A DNA stretch of 64,000 bases from Leptolyngbya sp. KIOST-1 (GTDB taxonomy: Bacteria > Cyanobacteriota > Cyanobacteriia > Phormidesmidales > Phormidesmidaceae). The translations under genes and the position numbers were made by a program. Of the stretch, positions 16,355 to 26,649 are shown piece after piece. The stretch lies in assembly GCF_000763385.1 (NCBI RefSeq), contig NZ_JQFA01000002.1, positions 2,294,001-2,358,000 on the forward strand, read 5' to 3'. The first letter of the stretch is position 1. Each line of letters begins with the position of its first letter. The notes beneath the pieces were generated by a model. That model was given only the letters and a program-made list of their open reading frames with translations. It was not told where the DNA came from and searched no databases.

Positions 16355-17452
16355 ATGCAAACTCTCCCTTCTCTGACCATTGGCCAGTACACTGTCCCCT
16401 ACCCGATTGTTCAAGGCGGCATGGGTATTCGCGTATCCGGTGCCAACCTGGCGGCGGCGGTAGCCAACGCGGGCGGCATCGGCATCATCTCGGCGGTTGG
16501 CCTGGGGATGCAGTCTCCCCATTTCAACATTGACGAAAAAAATCCCAAAAAACGCCAGACTGAGTTTTTTCGGGCCAACCAGTTGGCCCTGATCGACGAA
16601 CTGCAAAAGGCCCGTGCCCTCAGCCCGAAGGGCGTGCTCGGTGTCAATATTATGGTGGCCGCGCGGGACTATGAATCGCTGGTGCGCACCGCCGTCGATC
16701 ACGGCATCGACCTGATCTTTTCGGGGGCGGGACTGCCCCTGAACCTGCCGGAAATCACCGCCCATCGGCCCGAGGTGGCGCTGGTGCCCATTATCTCCAG
16801 CGTTCGCGCCGCCCAGGTGATCTGCAAAAAGTGGCAGCGCCTGTACGATCGCCTGCCCGACGCCTTTGTGGTCGAAAACCCCCAGGCAGCGGGCGGGCAC
16901 CTGGGAGCCAAGGCCGAAGACCTGGGCGACCCGGCGATCGCCCCTGAGACCGTCCTTCCCGCCCTGGTGCAATACCTGAGCGGGTTCGAACGCCCCATCC
17001 CCGTGGTGGCGGCGGGCGGCATCTGCGATCGCGCCTCCCTGACCCATGCCCTCAGCCTGGGGGCCAGCGGCACGCAGATTGGCACCCGGTTCATCCCCAC
17101 CGAGGAGTGCGACGCCGACCCGCGCTACAAGGAGTTTCACCTCCAGGCCCGGCCCGAGGACATTGTGCTGGTGCCTAGCCCGGTTGGCTTACCCGGTCGC
17201 GCCCTGCGCAATGCCTTCGTCGATCGCGTTAACAGGGGCGACACTCCTGGCCTCAAGGATCAGTGCTTTGCCAACTGCCTCCAGGTGTGCAAGTTTCGCG
17301 ATCGCCGCGAGACCTACTGTATTCTGCGTGCCCTCGATCGCGCCTGCCGGGGTGATGTGGACAATGGCCTGGTGTTCGCGGGCAGCTGCGTGGGGGGCAG
17401 CCCGCGAATCCAGCCCGTGGCCGAGGTGATGGCTGAGTTGGTCGCGGGCTAG
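16355..17452 (+). CDS. Nitronate monooxygenase / 2-nitropropane dioxygenase-like flavoprotein
   Basis: About 365 residues. An FMN-dependent TIM-barrel enzyme of the NMO/FabK-like family, which oxidises alkyl nitronates or related compounds. Visible: YPIVQGGMGIRVSG at the N-terminus, VVENPQAAGGHLG in the middle, and the phosphate-binding PVVAAGGICDR with GASGTQIGTRF. A C-terminal Cys-rich tail (CFANCLQVCKF) is unusual for a simple NMO and may bind a metal or a cluster. I prefer the ATG at 16355 (MQTLPSLTIGQY) over 16310, which falls inside the R1 repeat. It follows the radical-SAM gene on the same strand. Confidence 0.8.
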   Translation: MQTLPSLTIGQYTVPYPIVQGGMGIRVSGANLAAAVANAGGIGIISAVGLGMQSPHFNIDEKNPKKRQTEFFRANQLALIDELQKARALSPKGVLGVNIMVAARDYESLVRTAVDHGIDLIFSGAGLPLNLPEITAHRPEVALVPIISSVRAAQVICKKWQRLYDRLPDAFVVENPQAAGGHLGAKAEDLGDPAIAPETVLPALVQYLSGFERPIPVVAAGGICDRASLTHALSLGASGTQIGTRFIPTEECDADPRYKEFHLQARPEDIVLVPSPVGLPGRALRNAFVDRVNRGDTPGLKDQCFANCLQVCKFRDRRETYCILRALDRACRGDVDNGLVFAGSCVGGSPRIQPVAEVMAELVAG

Positions 17453-17468
17453 GGTTGGCGCCACAACA

Positions 17469-17512
17469 CAATGCCGGGCGGGGTCTTGAACACAAGACCC
17501 CGCCCGGCATTG
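17469..17512. terminator. Bidirectional terminator, 20-bp perfect stem
   Basis: Stem 17469-17488 pairs perfectly with 17493-17512 around an AACA loop, followed by TTT on the plus strand and TTGTG on the minus strand. It lies between two convergent genes, the nitronate monooxygenase and murA, and can serve both. Confidence 0.85.
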
Positions 17513-17569
17513 TTTAAGCGGCATTGCTGAACACAGGCATGAACCAGGAATTCAACGCTTGCCGGTATT

Positions 17570-18937
17570 TTAAGCGGTGACCGCCGCGCCGTCGGTGTAG
17601 CGGCACAGGTTGGCCCCCAGCAGGCGCAGCTTGCCCTCCAGGTCGTCGTAGCCGCGATCGAGGTGGTGCAGGCCCTGAATCGTAGTGCCACCCTTGGCCG
17701 CCAGGCCCGCCAGCACCAGGGCCGCCGAGGCCCGCAGGTCCGTGGCCAGGACCGGTGCGCCGGAGAGCTGGTGCACCCCTTTAATAATGGCGCAGTTGCC
17801 GTTGAGGCGAATGTCGGCCCCCATCCGGTTGAGTTCGGCCACGTGGCGCAGACGGTTTTCAAACACCGTTTCGGTAATCAGGCTGCTGCCTTCGCACACC
17901 GCCATCAGCGCCATAAACTGAGCCTGCATGTCGGTGGGAAAGCCGGGAAACGGCCCGGTTTGAATATCGGTCGGCACAATGGTGTGGGAGGGCACGTAGC
18001 GCACCCGACTGGGCCCGTCGATCACAACTTGGCCCCCCATTTCGTGGAGCTTGGCAATCACAGCGGTCAGGTGTTCAGGAATAACTGGCGACAGGCTGAT
18101 TTCGGAACGGGTAATCGCCCCGGCCACCAGAAACGTGCCCGCCTCAATTCGGTCTGGAATAATGCCGTAGTCGGTGCTGTGCAGGCTGGGCACCCCGCTG
18201 ATCGTAATGGTATTGGTGCCTGCGCCGCGAATGCGCGCCCCCATAGCCCGGCAGAAGTTGGCCAGGTCGGTGACCTCCGGCTCCTGGGCGGCATTTTCGA
18301 TAATGGTTTCGCCATCGGCCAGGGTGGCCGCCATCATCAGGGTTTCAGTGGCCCCCACACTGGGGTAGTCGAGGTAAATTTTGGCTCCCCTCAGCCGTCC
18401 GCCGCTGCCGGGAACGTAGGCGTGCACCGTGCCGTGCTCGATGTGGACATCGGCCCCCATCGCCTGCAGACCGCGCACGTGCAGCTCCACCGGGCGAGCG
18501 CCAATGGCGCAGCCGCCGGGCAGGGGAATCCGCGCCACCCCCATGCGGGCAAGCAGGGGACCAATCACAAAAAAGCTGGCTCGCAGCCGACTGACCACAT
18601 CGTAGGGCGCTTTAGTGTGGGCAATGGTGCTGGCATCGACGGTGAGAGCATCGCCTTCGCGCTTGAGCGTCACCCCCAGGGCGGTCAGCACTTCGCCCAT
18701 CCGCTCGATGTCCATCAGGTTGGGGATATTGCGAATGCGGCAGGGCTGCGAGCAGAGCAACGTACCTGCCATCACCACCAGGGCCGAGTTTTTGGCACCG
18801 CTAATGGTGACCTGGCCCGCTAGGGAAGCACCGCCAGTGATTTTGAGTACAGCACCATCCGCTTCGGCAGCGGTCACAGGGTTGGGCAAACCGATGGATG
18901 TAACGATGGCGGTGTCCTCCACAACTGATAACTCCAC
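17570..18937 (-). CDS. murA: UDP-N-acetylglucosamine 1-carboxyvinyltransferase
   Basis: 455 residues. The first committed step of peptidoglycan synthesis: transfer of enolpyruvate from PEP to UDP-GlcNAc in the cytosol. The catalytic Cys is in [14 protein letters not shown] (Cys143), and the substrate Lys-Asn pair is K49-N50 in [10 protein letters not shown]. The two-domain EPSP-synthase fold is complete. The N-terminal ~30 residues before the conserved core are longer than in Escherichia coli, as in many cyanobacteria, so the start could be a little further downstream. It ends next to a strong shared terminator. Confidence 0.95.
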   Translation of the reverse strand: MELSVVEDTAIVTSIGLPNPVTAAEADGAVLKITGGASLAGQVTISGAKNSALVVMAGTLLCSQPCRIRNIPNLMDIERMGEVLTALGVTLKREGDALTVDASTIAHTKAPYDVVSRLRASFFVIGPLLARMGVARIPLPGGCAIGARPVELHVRGLQAMGADVHIEHGTVHAYVPGSGGRLRGAKIYLDYPSVGATETLMMAATLADGETIIENAAQEPEVTDLANFCRAMGARIRGAGTNTITISGVPSLHSTDYGIIPDRIEAGTFLVAGAITRSEISLSPVIPEHLTAVIAKLHEMGGQVVIDGPSRVRYVPSHTIVPTDIQTGPFPGFPTDMQAQFMALMAVCEGSSLITETVFENRLRHVAELNRMGADIRLNGNCAIIKGVHQLSGAPVLATDLRASAALVLAGLAAKGGTTIQGLHHLDRGYDDLEGKLRLLGANLCRYTDGAAVTA

Positions 18938-19129
18938 TTTTCCCCGAATTTTCGTCTAGATTCTACCCGAAACCATCGATTCCGCCATAGCAATCCAGAT
19001 CCATTTGCCAAACTTGGCCACATCAGGATAGCTGATTCATTCAGAATCACGAAATCTTTTTTCAAACTCTTGACTCGTGACGCATATCAGTGCATGATTA
19101 CAAATCGCGGCGCTCATAACGCCCGGCCA

Positions 19130-19213
19130 GCGGAACTGGCGGAATTGGTAGACGCGCTAGGTTCAGGTCCTAGTGTTAGCAATAACATCCGGGTTCAAGT
19201 CCCGGGTTCCGCA
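19130..19213 (+). tRNA. trnL-CAG: tRNA-Leu (CAG)
   Basis: 84 nt. The acceptor stem GCGGAAC pairs with GTTCCGC, discriminator A at 19213, CCA not encoded. Anticodon stem CTAGG/CCTAG with loop TTCAGGT, anticodon CAG at 19164-19166. A long variable arm is present, as expected for leucine, and the T-arm GGGTTCAAGTCCC is complete. Confidence 0.95.
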
Positions 19214-19252
19214 TCTAATCTAAAGCCAAACGGTTCATCGGGGGATGTAGCC

Positions 19253-20029
19253 ATGCTCACGAGCCTGCAAAATCCCCTGGTGAAATCCGTTCGCAAGCTG
19301 CACCAGGCCAAGGCGCGGCGATCGCAGGCCCAGTTTTTGCTCGAAGGCACCCACTTAATTCAGGAAGCCCTGGCGGCTAACTATCCCCTGCAGGTGGCCT
19401 GCTATACCCCCGCCTGGGAGGTGGCCCATCCCGATCTGGCCCTGGCTCTACAGTCGGTCGAGCGGGTCGAACAGGTATCTGAAGCGGTGCTGGAGGCAAT
19501 GGCGACCACCCAGCACCCCGACGGCGTCGTGGCGATCGCCCCTCAGGTACTCCGGTCCCCACAACCCGCTATTCAGGGGATTGGGTTGGCGATCGAAACG
19601 CTCCAAGACCCCGGCAACCTGGGCACCATCATTCGCACGGCAGTGGCCACCGGAGTCTGTGGCCTGTGGCTCAGCGCCGACAGCGTTGCCCCCGACCACC
19701 CCAGGGTGCTGCGGGCCTCGGCGGGGCAGTGGTTTCGGTTGCCCCTGGCGGTGGTGGACGATCTGGACACCCCCCTGGAGGGCTGGAGCCAGGCCGGGAT
19801 ACAGATCGTGGCCACCAGTTCCCACGCCGCGGTGGACTACTGGTCAGTGGATTTTACTCAACCGACCGTGATTGTGCTGGGCAACGAGGGGGCCGGGCTG
19901 TCGGAGTCGCTGCAGCGCCGGGCGACCGTACAGGTACGCATTCCCATGGCAGAGGAGGTGGAGTCGCTGAATGTGGGCATTTCGGCGGCACTGTTGCTTT
20001 ATGAGGCTCTGAGGCAGCGGCGGGGGTGA
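19253..20029 (+). CDS. SpoU/TrmH-family RNA 2'-O-methyltransferase
   Basis: 258 residues. Methylates a ribose in rRNA or tRNA using SAM through the knotted SPOUT fold. An N-terminal substrate-binding domain (~1-95) is followed by the catalytic part with LQDPGNLGTIIRTA, IVLGNEGAGLSES and the final RIPM-VESLNVGISAALLLYE motif. The frame is open further upstream, but that part overlaps the tRNA; the ATG at 19253 is 40 bases after the tRNA end. The target nucleotide is not predictable. Confidence 0.9.
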   Translation: MLTSLQNPLVKSVRKLHQAKARRSQAQFLLEGTHLIQEALAANYPLQVACYTPAWEVAHPDLALALQSVERVEQVSEAVLEAMATTQHPDGVVAIAPQVLRSPQPAIQGIGLAIETLQDPGNLGTIIRTAVATGVCGLWLSADSVAPDHPRVLRASAGQWFRLPLAVVDDLDTPLEGWSQAGIQIVATSSHAAVDYWSVDFTQPTVIVLGNEGAGLSESLQRRATVQVRIPMAEEVESLNVGISAALLLYEALRQRRG

Positions 20030-20110
20030 GTGGATGGGTGGATGGGTAGGTGGGTGGGTGGGTAGATGGGTGGATGGGTAGGTGGGTGGGTGGGTAGATG
20101 GAGATGGGTG
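20030..20110 (+). repeat. Strand-asymmetric G-rich simple repeat
   Basis: Tandem variations on GGATGGGTAGGTGGGTGG, with almost no C on the plus strand. It begins right at the stop of the methyltransferase gene. A related tract lies at 50270-50452. The many GGG runs could form quadruplex structures. Confidence 0.8.
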
Positions 20111-20363
20111 AAGGGGGGAATTGGGTTGGGAAGGGGCTGATTTGTGGTGTTTGGTGCCTGGGAGGGGAGGGTGGATTGGGGATTGGGAGTTGTCTGATTG
20201 CTCCCGGTGGTCAAAAATGAAAAGAAACTCTAGCTGCCGTAGGGTACCAAGGTTCGGCTCAAAGGTGGGGTCGGCTGGTTACGGTAGGAGGAGTGTGGGC
20301 TGGCTGCCCCTTCGCCGCCTCGAATTGATTCACCCGTTTGGATTACCTGTTCAGGAGCCTGCT

Positions 20364-21800
20364 GTGAGCGACGCATTTGATTACGATTTGCTGATTATTG
20401 GTGCTGGGGTAGGGGGCCACGGAGCCGCCCTCCACGCCGTCAAGCGGGGGCTGAAGACGGCCATTGTGGAGGCCGATGTGATGGGAGGCACCTGCGTCAA
20501 CCGGGGCTGTATTCCCTCTAAGGCGCTGCTGGCGGCCTCGGGCCGGGTGCGAGAGCTGCGTAACGAGCACCACCTCAAGTCCCTGGGCATTTCGGTGGGC
20601 AGTGTCACCTACGACCGCGAGGCGATCGCCGACCACGCCAAGACCCTGGTCAGCAAAATTCAGGGCGACATGACCAACAGCCTCACCCGGCTGGGGGTGG
20701 ACATCATCAAGGGCTGGGCCAGGCTGGCGGGGGAGCAAAAAGTGGCGATCGCCACCCCCGACGGCGAAAAGATGGTCACTGCCCAGGACATCATTCTGTC
20801 GCCGGGGTCGGTTCCGTTTGTGCCCCCCGGCATTGAGACTGACGGCAAAACGGTATTTACCAGCGACGAAGCGCTCAAGCTTGACTGGCTGCCCGACTGG
20901 ATCGCCATCATCGGCAGCGGCTACATCGGCCTGGAATTTTCGGATGTGTACACCGCCCTGGGCTGCGAGGTCACGATTATCGAAGCGCTGGACCAGCTGA
21001 TGCCCACCTTCGACCCCGACATCGCCAAGATCGCCCAGCGGGTGCTGATTGCCCCCCGCGACATCGAAACCCGCGCCGGAGTGATCGCCCAGAAGGTGAC
21101 CCCCGGCAGCCCGGTGGTGATCGAGCTGGCCGATCGCGAAACCCGCGAGGTGGTCGAAACCCTGGAGGTGGATGCCTGCCTGGTTGCCACTGGACGAATC
21201 CCCGCCACTAAGGACTTGGGCCTGGAGAAGGTCGGCGTAGAAACCGATCGCCGGGGCTTTATTCCCGTCGATGACCACCTGCAGGTGCTGCGGGGCGGCG
21301 AGCCGGTGCCCCACCTGTGGGCGATCGGCGACGCCACCGGCAAAATGATGCTGGCCCACGCCGCCTCCGCCCAGGGTATTCTCACCGTGGAAACCATCTG
21401 CGGCGAGCCGCGCCAGGTGAACTACCTGAGCATTCCGGCGGCGGCCTTTACCCACCCCGAGGTCAGCTTTGTGGGGCTGACCGAACCCGCCGCCAAGACC
21501 CTGGCCGAGGCTGAGGGGTTTGCCATCGACACCGTGCGCACCTACTTTAAGGGCAACTCCAAGGCCCTGGCCGAGGGCGAGTCGGACGGACTGGCCAAGG
21601 TGATCTACCGCAAGGACACGGGCGAAATCCTCGGGGCCCACATCATCGGCATGCACGCGGCGGACCTGATCCAGGAGGCGGCCAACGCGATCGCCAGTGG
21701 CCAGACCGTCACCGACCTGTCCTTCTGCGTCCACACCCACCCCACCCTCTCGGAGGTGCTCGACGAGGCCTTCAAACGGGCCGTGGTCGTTCCCGCCTGA
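20364..21800 (+). CDS. lpdA: Dihydrolipoyl dehydrogenase (E3)
   Basis: 478 residues. The flavoenzyme that reoxidises dihydrolipoamide in pyruvate dehydrogenase and glycine cleavage complexes. FAD motif [15 protein letters not shown], redox-active disulfide in [18 protein letters not shown] motif [15 protein letters not shown]-terminal active-site His-Glu in HTHPTLSE. I chose the GTG at 20364, preceded by CAGGAG 8 bases upstream; the longer open frame from 20121 runs through GC-skewed spacer. The sequence is of the cyanobacterial/plastid E3 type. Confidence 0.93.
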   Translation: MSDAFDYDLLIIGAGVGGHGAALHAVKRGLKTAIVEADVMGGTCVNRGCIPSKALLAASGRVRELRNEHHLKSLGISVGSVTYDREAIADHAKTLVSKIQGDMTNSLTRLGVDIIKGWARLAGEQKVAIATPDGEKMVTAQDIILSPGSVPFVPPGIETDGKTVFTSDEALKLDWLPDWIAIIGSGYIGLEFSDVYTALGCEVTIIEALDQLMPTFDPDIAKIAQRVLIAPRDIETRAGVIAQKVTPGSPVVIELADRETREVVETLEVDACLVATGRIPATKDLGLEKVGVETDRRGFIPVDDHLQVLRGGEPVPHLWAIGDATGKMMLAHAASAQGILTVETICGEPRQVNYLSIPAAAFTHPEVSFVGLTEPAAKTLAEAEGFAIDTVRTYFKGNSKALAEGESDGLAKVIYRKDTGEILGAHIIGMHAADLIQEAANAIASGQTVTDLSFCVHTHPTLSEVLDEAFKRAVVVPA

Positions 21801-21806
21801 TTCTCG

Positions 21807-21827
21807 TAGGGTGGGCAACGCCCACCT
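21807..21827. repeat. Short hairpin repeat
   Basis: GTGGGC AAC GCCCAC hairpin preceded by GTAGG, just after lpdA. Resembles a common cyanobacterial repeat word; it could act as a weak terminator but lacks a T tract. Confidence 0.4.
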
Positions 21828-21920
21828 TCCACCAGGGCAAGAAGCGAGGAATGCCGCTGTGACCCATCGGTTTTTCCCATCGCCCTACGGTCCAAAACCG
21901 CCAATCCAAATTCCAAAATA

Positions 21921-22814
21921 ATGAAGATTCGCCGCCGCCCTCCCAACCCCGCTGTCGCGGTCAAAAATTTGCAATACCAGATCAAAGCCGATGACGCCGA
22001 GCCCAGGCACATTTTGGAAAAAATCGTCTGGCACAAGGAGTCCGAGGTGGCCGCCCTGCGGGAACGCCTGCCCCTGGCCGACCTGCAGCGCCAGGTGCTG
22101 GATGCGCCCCCGCCCCGCGACTTTGTAGCCGCCCTGCGCGACGGCCGCACCACCCCAGCCCTGATTGCCGAGGTCAAAAAAGCGTCCCCCAGCCAGGGGG
22201 TAATGCGCGAAGATTTTGACCCGGTGGCGATCGCGCAGACCTATGCCGCCCATGGGGCTAGCTGCCTTTCGGTGCTCACCGACAAAGCCTTTTTCCATGG
22301 CGATTTTGAGTACCTGGCCCAGATTCGTCAGGCGGTAGACCTGCCCCTGCTGTGTAAAGAGTTCATCATCTACCCCTACCAGATGTACCTGGCCCGGCTA
22401 AAAGGGGCCGACGCGGTGCTGCTGATCGCCGCCATTCTGACCGACCAGGATCTGACCTACTTTGTACAGATTGCCAAAGCCCTGGGCATGGCGGTGCTGG
22501 TCGAAGTGCACACCCTCGAAGAGCTGGATCGGGTGCTGGCGGTGCCGGGGCTGGCGCTGATCGGTATCAACAACCGCGATTTAGAAACGTTTACTACCCG
22601 GTTGGAGACCACCGCCGAGCTAGTCGCGGCGCGGCGGGAGAAGCTGACCGCCAGCGGGGCCGTAGTCGTCAGCGAATCCGGCATTCACACCCCGAGCGAT
22701 CTGCAGGCGGTGACGGCGGCCGGGGCAACGGCGGTGCTGATTGGCGAGTCGCTGATTCGGCAGCCCGACCCTGGACTGGCCATCGATCGCCTTTATGAAA
22801 AAAACATCGCCTAG
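21921..22814 (+). CDS. trpC: Indole-3-glycerol phosphate synthase
   Basis: 297 residues. Catalyses ring closure of CdRP to indole-3-glycerol phosphate in tryptophan synthesis. TIM barrel with the catalytic lysine strand [26 protein letters not shown], the [10 protein letters not shown] strand, VVSESGI and the phosphate loop [11 protein letters not shown]. The first ~35 residues extend beyond the usual TrpC start, as in other cyanobacterial forms. It is monofunctional (no TrpF fusion) and has no other trp gene next to it. Confidence 0.95.
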   Translation: MKIRRRPPNPAVAVKNLQYQIKADDAEPRHILEKIVWHKESEVAALRERLPLADLQRQVLDAPPPRDFVAALRDGRTTPALIAEVKKASPSQGVMREDFDPVAIAQTYAAHGASCLSVLTDKAFFHGDFEYLAQIRQAVDLPLLCKEFIIYPYQMYLARLKGADAVLLIAAILTDQDLTYFVQIAKALGMAVLVEVHTLEELDRVLAVPGLALIGINNRDLETFTTRLETTAELVAARREKLTASGAVVVSESGIHTPSDLQAVTAAGATAVLIGESLIRQPDPGLAIDRLYEKNIA

Positions 22815-22872
22815 ATACTGAAGTCTTTACACACTTCTGATTTAATCGACAGAGCGCACCCCGAAGCACCCC

Positions 22873-23154
22873 ATGGCAAATTTAGGCAAACCGCTCCCGT
22901 TACCCTCCCACATTCATTACGAGCTGTTGCTGCGGCTGCTGGAGCAGCAGACCATGTCGGTGGCCTACCAACATCCCCAGATTCGACTGCAGGTGCAGGA
23001 GCTGATCATTGCCCTGCGCAAGGCTCTGTCGCAGCAGCGCCAGCTTGAGGAAACCTGCAAGCAGGTCCAGATTGACATCGAGTACCAGTGGTCCACCAAC
23101 CAGATGGGCGATCGCCTGCGACCCGAAGACATTACCCCCGACATCGCCTCCTGA
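22873..23154 (+). CDS. DUF5340-type small cyanobacterial protein
   Basis: 93 residues, helical, with the conserved-looking start PLPSHIHYELLLRLLEQQT. I associate this with the cyanobacterial DUF5340 family from memory of that N-terminal pattern; no function is known. It follows trpC by 58 bases on the same strand and may be co-transcribed. Confidence 0.65.
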   Translation: MANLGKPLPLPSHIHYELLLRLLEQQTMSVAYQHPQIRLQVQELIIALRKALSQQRQLEETCKQVQIDIEYQWSTNQMGDRLRPEDITPDIAS

Positions 23155-23191
23155 TCGGGGTATCGCTCCGGGGGCGGGCGACCCTACAACC

Positions 23192-23322
23192 TGAGGGTGG
23201 GTCATCAGTTGTGGCCCAAAGTTCGGTGTATCAAGCCATGCCATGCCCGACCCAAACGACAGGCTAGGGGCTGTAGCCCCTGATTTTTGAGCGGTTAGCA
23301 GCTAATTGATGACAGCCCCTAG
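23192..23322. repeat. CTAG-ended dispersed repeat, family R1 (full copy)
   Basis: About 131 bp. The left end resembles GGGTGGGTCATCAGTTGTGG and the right end is GCTAATTGATGACAGCCCCTAG-like. An inner inverted pair CTAGGGGCTGT / ACAGCCCCTAG spans 23264-23322. The layout matches the copy at 39918-40047. Confidence 0.7.
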
Positions 23323-23480
23323 CAAACGGTAGCCCAGATTACTCCTAAGGCAAAATTTTCTCTGCAAGCTATTCAGGGGTAGGAGTGGCGCTGGTCAAAC
23401 GTCAGCGCCATGTTCTAGAGTATGTCTCTTGGGAAAATTCCCTTCCCCTGTAGACGCGAATTATTGCTTGAGGAAAGTCC

Positions 23481-24275
23481 ATGAAACGACGCTGGTTTAT
23501 AGCTTCCACAGTGGCAGTGGCGCTGGCAACGGTAGGGTTGACCACGGCCTGTGGCGGCGATCAGACGGCGGGCGGTGGCGATGCGGGCGGTACCTTGACC
23601 ATGGCCACCTCCGCCGACTACCCTCCCTACGAATTTATTGAAACCGCTGGCGGCACCGAAGAAATCGTTGGGTTTGACATCGATATTGCCCGCCACATCG
23701 CCACCGAACTGGGCTACGAGTTGGAAATCACCAACATGGACTTCAACGGACTGATTCCGGCGCTTCAGGCGGGTCGGGCCGACTTTGTGATGGCGGGGAT
23801 GACCCCCACCGAGGAGCGGCGGCAGAACGTCGATTTTTCGGAGGTGTACTACGAAGCCAGGCAGACCATTGTGTTTCCGACTGGCGGCGGCATTACCTCG
23901 CCCGCAGACCTGGAGGGCAAAACCGTCGGGGTGCAGCTGGGTTCGATTCAGGAGGGTCTGGGTCAGGATCTGGCCGAAACCGTTCCGGGCATGACCCTGC
24001 AATCCCTAAACCGGATCAACGAGATCATTCAGGAGCTGAATTCGGGCCGTATCGATGCCGCCATCATTGAGGACACGGTGGCGGAGGGCTTTTTGGCCAA
24101 CAACCCCAACCTGGAAGCGGTGGAGATTCCCGAAGAGGGGCCAGCGGGTTCGGCGATCGCCTTTCCCAGAGGCTCCGAACTGGTGGAGGACTTCAACCGG
24201 GTGCTGGCCGAAATGGAGTCGAGCGGCCTGATGGAAGAGCTGATTGTAAGGTGGTTTGGCGACGGGGCTCAGTAG
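23481..24275 (+). CDS. Polar amino-acid ABC transporter, substrate-binding lipoprotein
   Basis: 264 residues. Lipoprotein signal with lipobox LTTAC (Cys at about residue 24), then the SBP_bac_3 fold: TMATSADYPPYEFIE, GFDIDIARHIATELG, ADFVMAGMTPTEERRQNVDFS. It captures a polar amino acid (glutamine, arginine or similar) outside the membrane and passes it to the permease encoded 10 bases downstream. The exact substrate cannot be read from sequence. Operon order: binding protein, permease, ATPase. Confidence 0.92.
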   Translation: MKRRWFIASTVAVALATVGLTTACGGDQTAGGGDAGGTLTMATSADYPPYEFIETAGGTEEIVGFDIDIARHIATELGYELEITNMDFNGLIPALQAGRADFVMAGMTPTEERRQNVDFSEVYYEARQTIVFPTGGGITSPADLEGKTVGVQLGSIQEGLGQDLAETVPGMTLQSLNRINEIIQELNSGRIDAAIIEDTVAEGFLANNPNLEAVEIPEEGPAGSAIAFPRGSELVEDFNRVLAEMESSGLMEELIVRWFGDGAQ

Positions 24276-24284
24276 TCACCGGCT

Positions 24285-24944
24285 ATGAACCTAGACTTTG
24301 GCCAAATTCTGCCGTCGCTGCCGTTTATTTTGCAGGGTATTCTCGTCACCCTCAGGTTTACTGTCCTGTCGGCACTGTTCGGGTTTACCCTGGGCACCCT
24401 GCTGTCCCTGCTCAAGATCTCCAATGTCAAGCCGCTGCGGTGGTTTGCGGAGTTCTACACCTCAATCTTTCGGGGCACGCCGCTGATTTTGCAGCTGGCG
24501 CTGGTGTACTTCGCCACCCCGCAAATCATTGGCTACCGCATCTCGCCGATTGAGGCGGGGGTGCTCACCTTCTCGCTCAACTCGGCGGCCTACAGTTCCG
24601 AGACCATTCGGGCGGGGATTATGGCGGTGGACAAGGGGCAGCGGGAGGCGTCAATGTCCCTGGGGGTGGCCTACCGGCCCATGATGCTCGACATCATTCT
24701 GCCCCAGGCGTTCAAAAACATCCTGCCCGCCCTGGTGAATGAGACGATCGCGCTGCTGAAGGATTCGGCGCTGGTGTCTACCATTGGCGTCCTCGATCTG
24801 ATGCGGCGGGCTCAGGTGGTGGCGGGGCAGACCTTTCTGTACTTTGAGCCGCTGCTCGTGGTGGGGGTGATCTACTACATCATGGTTATGGGGCTGACCC
24901 AGGCGGCCCAGGTTCTTGAGCGGAGGATGCGCCGCAGTGATTAG
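24285..24944 (+). CDS. Polar amino-acid ABC transporter permease
   Basis: 219 residues with about five membrane helices. The HisM/GlnP-type ABC signature is visible around [20 protein letters not shown] and the EAA loop ([10 protein letters not shown]). Its last 8 bases overlap the ATPase start, which argues for translational coupling. Confidence 0.92.
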   Translation: MNLDFGQILPSLPFILQGILVTLRFTVLSALFGFTLGTLLSLLKISNVKPLRWFAEFYTSIFRGTPLILQLALVYFATPQIIGYRISPIEAGVLTFSLNSAAYSSETIRAGIMAVDKGQREASMSLGVAYRPMMLDIILPQAFKNILPALVNETIALLKDSALVSTIGVLDLMRRAQVVAGQTFLYFEPLLVVGVIYYIMVMGLTQAAQVLERRMRRSD

Positions 24945-25659
24945 AATCGAGCATTTGGTCAAATCCTTTGGGCCGCTGGAGGTGCTGAAGGACATTTCTA
25001 CCCAGGTCGATACGGGCGAAGTGGTGGCGATCATCGGCCCTTCGGGATCGGGGAAATCGACGCTGCTGCGCTGCATCAACCTGCTGGAGGTGCCCACCGC
25101 CGGGCATATTTTCATCGACGACATCGACATCACCTCGCCCAAGTGCGACATCCTCAAGGTGCGCCAGAACGTGGGCATGGTGTTTCAGCACTTCAACCTG
25201 TTTCCCCACAAGACGGTGATGGGCAACCTCACCTACGCGCCGATGAAGGTGCGGGGCCTCTCCAAGGCGGACGCCAGCAAAATTGCCCTGGACTTGCTGA
25301 CTAAGGTGGGGCTATCGGAAAAGGCCGACCAGTACCCCTCGCGGCTGTCGGGGGGACAAAAGCAGCGGGTGGCGATCGCCCGCGCCCTGGCCATGGAGCC
25401 CGACATCATGCTGTTTGATGAACCCACCAGCGCCCTCGACCCCGAAATGGTCAAAGAGGTGCTGGACGTGATGAAGGGCCTGGCCGACACCGGCATTACC
25501 ATGTGCATTGTCACCCACGAAATGGGCTTTGCCCGCGAGGTGGCCGATCGCGTGCTGTTTCTCGACGGCGGCTATCTGGTGGAAGACGCACCGCCGGATA
25601 TCTTCTTTAGCACCCCCAAGAGCGATCGCGCCCAGCAGTTTTTGGAGAAGGTGCTGTAG
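24937..25659 (+). CDS. Polar amino-acid ABC transporter ATP-binding protein
   Basis: 240 residues. GlnQ-like ATPase: Walker [11 protein letters not shown]-loop region, signature LSGGQKQR, Walker [15 protein letters not shown], switch His in IVTHEMG. I use the GTG at 24937, which has GGAGGA upstream and overlaps the permease stop; a longer TTG frame exists from 24916 but has no ribosome site. Completes the three-gene importer. Confidence 0.93.
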   Translation: MIRIEHLVKSFGPLEVLKDISTQVDTGEVVAIIGPSGSGKSTLLRCINLLEVPTAGHIFIDDIDITSPKCDILKVRQNVGMVFQHFNLFPHKTVMGNLTYAPMKVRGLSKADASKIALDLLTKVGLSEKADQYPSRLSGGQKQRVAIARALAMEPDIMLFDEPTSALDPEMVKEVLDVMKGLADTGITMCIVTHEMGFAREVADRVLFLDGGYLVEDAPPDIFFSTPKSDRAQQFLEKVL

Positions 25660-25757
25660 GGTTTTGGGTGGCGGGTGGCAGGCGGAAACCCGACACCCAA
25701 AACCTGAGACTTCCCCAATTCGTCTAAGCTAGGCAAAGGTTCTACCTGAGTAATCCC

Positions 25758-26639
25758 ATGTCTGTGCTGACTGGCCCTGCGCCCTGGAAAATCCGCGATC
25801 GCGCCTTTAACTGGGGCAGTCGTACCTACCTGATGGGGGTGCTGAATGTGACCCCCGACAGCTTTAGCGACGGCGGCCAGTTTGACACGGTAGAGCAGGC
25901 GGTGGCCCAGGCGCGCCACCTGGTGCACCACGGCACCGACATTCTCGATATTGGCGGTCAGTCCACCCGACCGGGGGCGGGGTCGATCTCCCGCGAGGAA
26001 GAGCTCAGCCGGGTGATTCCGGTAATCAACGCCATTCGGGCCGACGACGATGAGGTTTTGGCCCAGGCCGTTATTTCGGTCGATACCACCCGCTCGGCGG
26101 TAGCGCGGGCGGCGGTCAAAGCTGGGGCCGACATTATTAACGACATCTCTGCCGGGACCTACGACAGAGCCATGCTCTCGACCGTGGCCGATCTGGGGGT
26201 GCCGATCGTGATCATGCACCTGCGCGGTACCCCTGCTACCATGCAGCAGCACACCGACTATCAAGACTTGATCGCTGAGGTCTACGAGTTTTTGCACCAC
26301 CAGATCGAAGACGCGATCGCCGTGGGGGTTAAGCCCAGCAAAATCGCCGTGGACCCCGGCCTGGGCTTTGCCAAAACCTATTCCCAAAACCTGGAACTGC
26401 TGCGTAATCTGAATCGGTTTCGTGACCTGGGCTCCCCGCTGCTGGTCGGCCCCTCCCGCAAAAGCTTTATCGGCTGGATTTTAGACCAGCCCGACCCCCA
26501 GCAGCGAGTGTGGGGCACGGCTGCCGCCTGCTGCGCGGCGATCGCGGGTGGAGCCGACATTCTGCGCGTCCACGACGGAGCGGCGATGCACGACGTGTGC
26601 CGGGTGGCCGATGCGGTGTGGCGAGGGCTAGAAGCGTAG
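25758..26639 (+). CDS. folP: Dihydropteroate synthase
   Basis: 293 residues. Joins p-aminobenzoate to the pterin pyrophosphate in folate synthesis. Both signatures are present: LMGVLNVTPDSFSDGG and DIGGQSTRPGA, and the C-terminal LVGPSRKSFIG. TIM barrel complete. Its stop lies 11 bases before the left half of a split R1 repeat. Confidence 0.95.
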   Translation: MSVLTGPAPWKIRDRAFNWGSRTYLMGVLNVTPDSFSDGGQFDTVEQAVAQARHLVHHGTDILDIGGQSTRPGAGSISREEELSRVIPVINAIRADDDEVLAQAVISVDTTRSAVARAAVKAGADIINDISAGTYDRAMLSTVADLGVPIVIMHLRGTPATMQQHTDYQDLIAEVYEFLHHQIEDAIAVGVKPSKIAVDPGLGFAKTYSQNLELLRNLNRFRDLGSPLLVGPSRKSFIGWILDQPDPQQRVWGTAAACCAAIAGGADILRVHDGAAMHDVCRVADAVWRGLEA

Positions 26640-26649
26640 CTCAAAAACG

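Noticed and set aside
19070..19252. N-terminal extension of the methyltransferase frame
   Set aside because: It would be translated from the tRNA-Leu gene; the ATG at 19253 fits the family start.
20030..20110. Possible CRISPR array
   Set aside because: The words are contiguous and lack unique spacers of constant length; it is a simple repeat.
20343..21818. 491-codon minus-strand frame
   Set aside because: Antisense of lpdA, with His/Gly/Asp bias typical of shadows.
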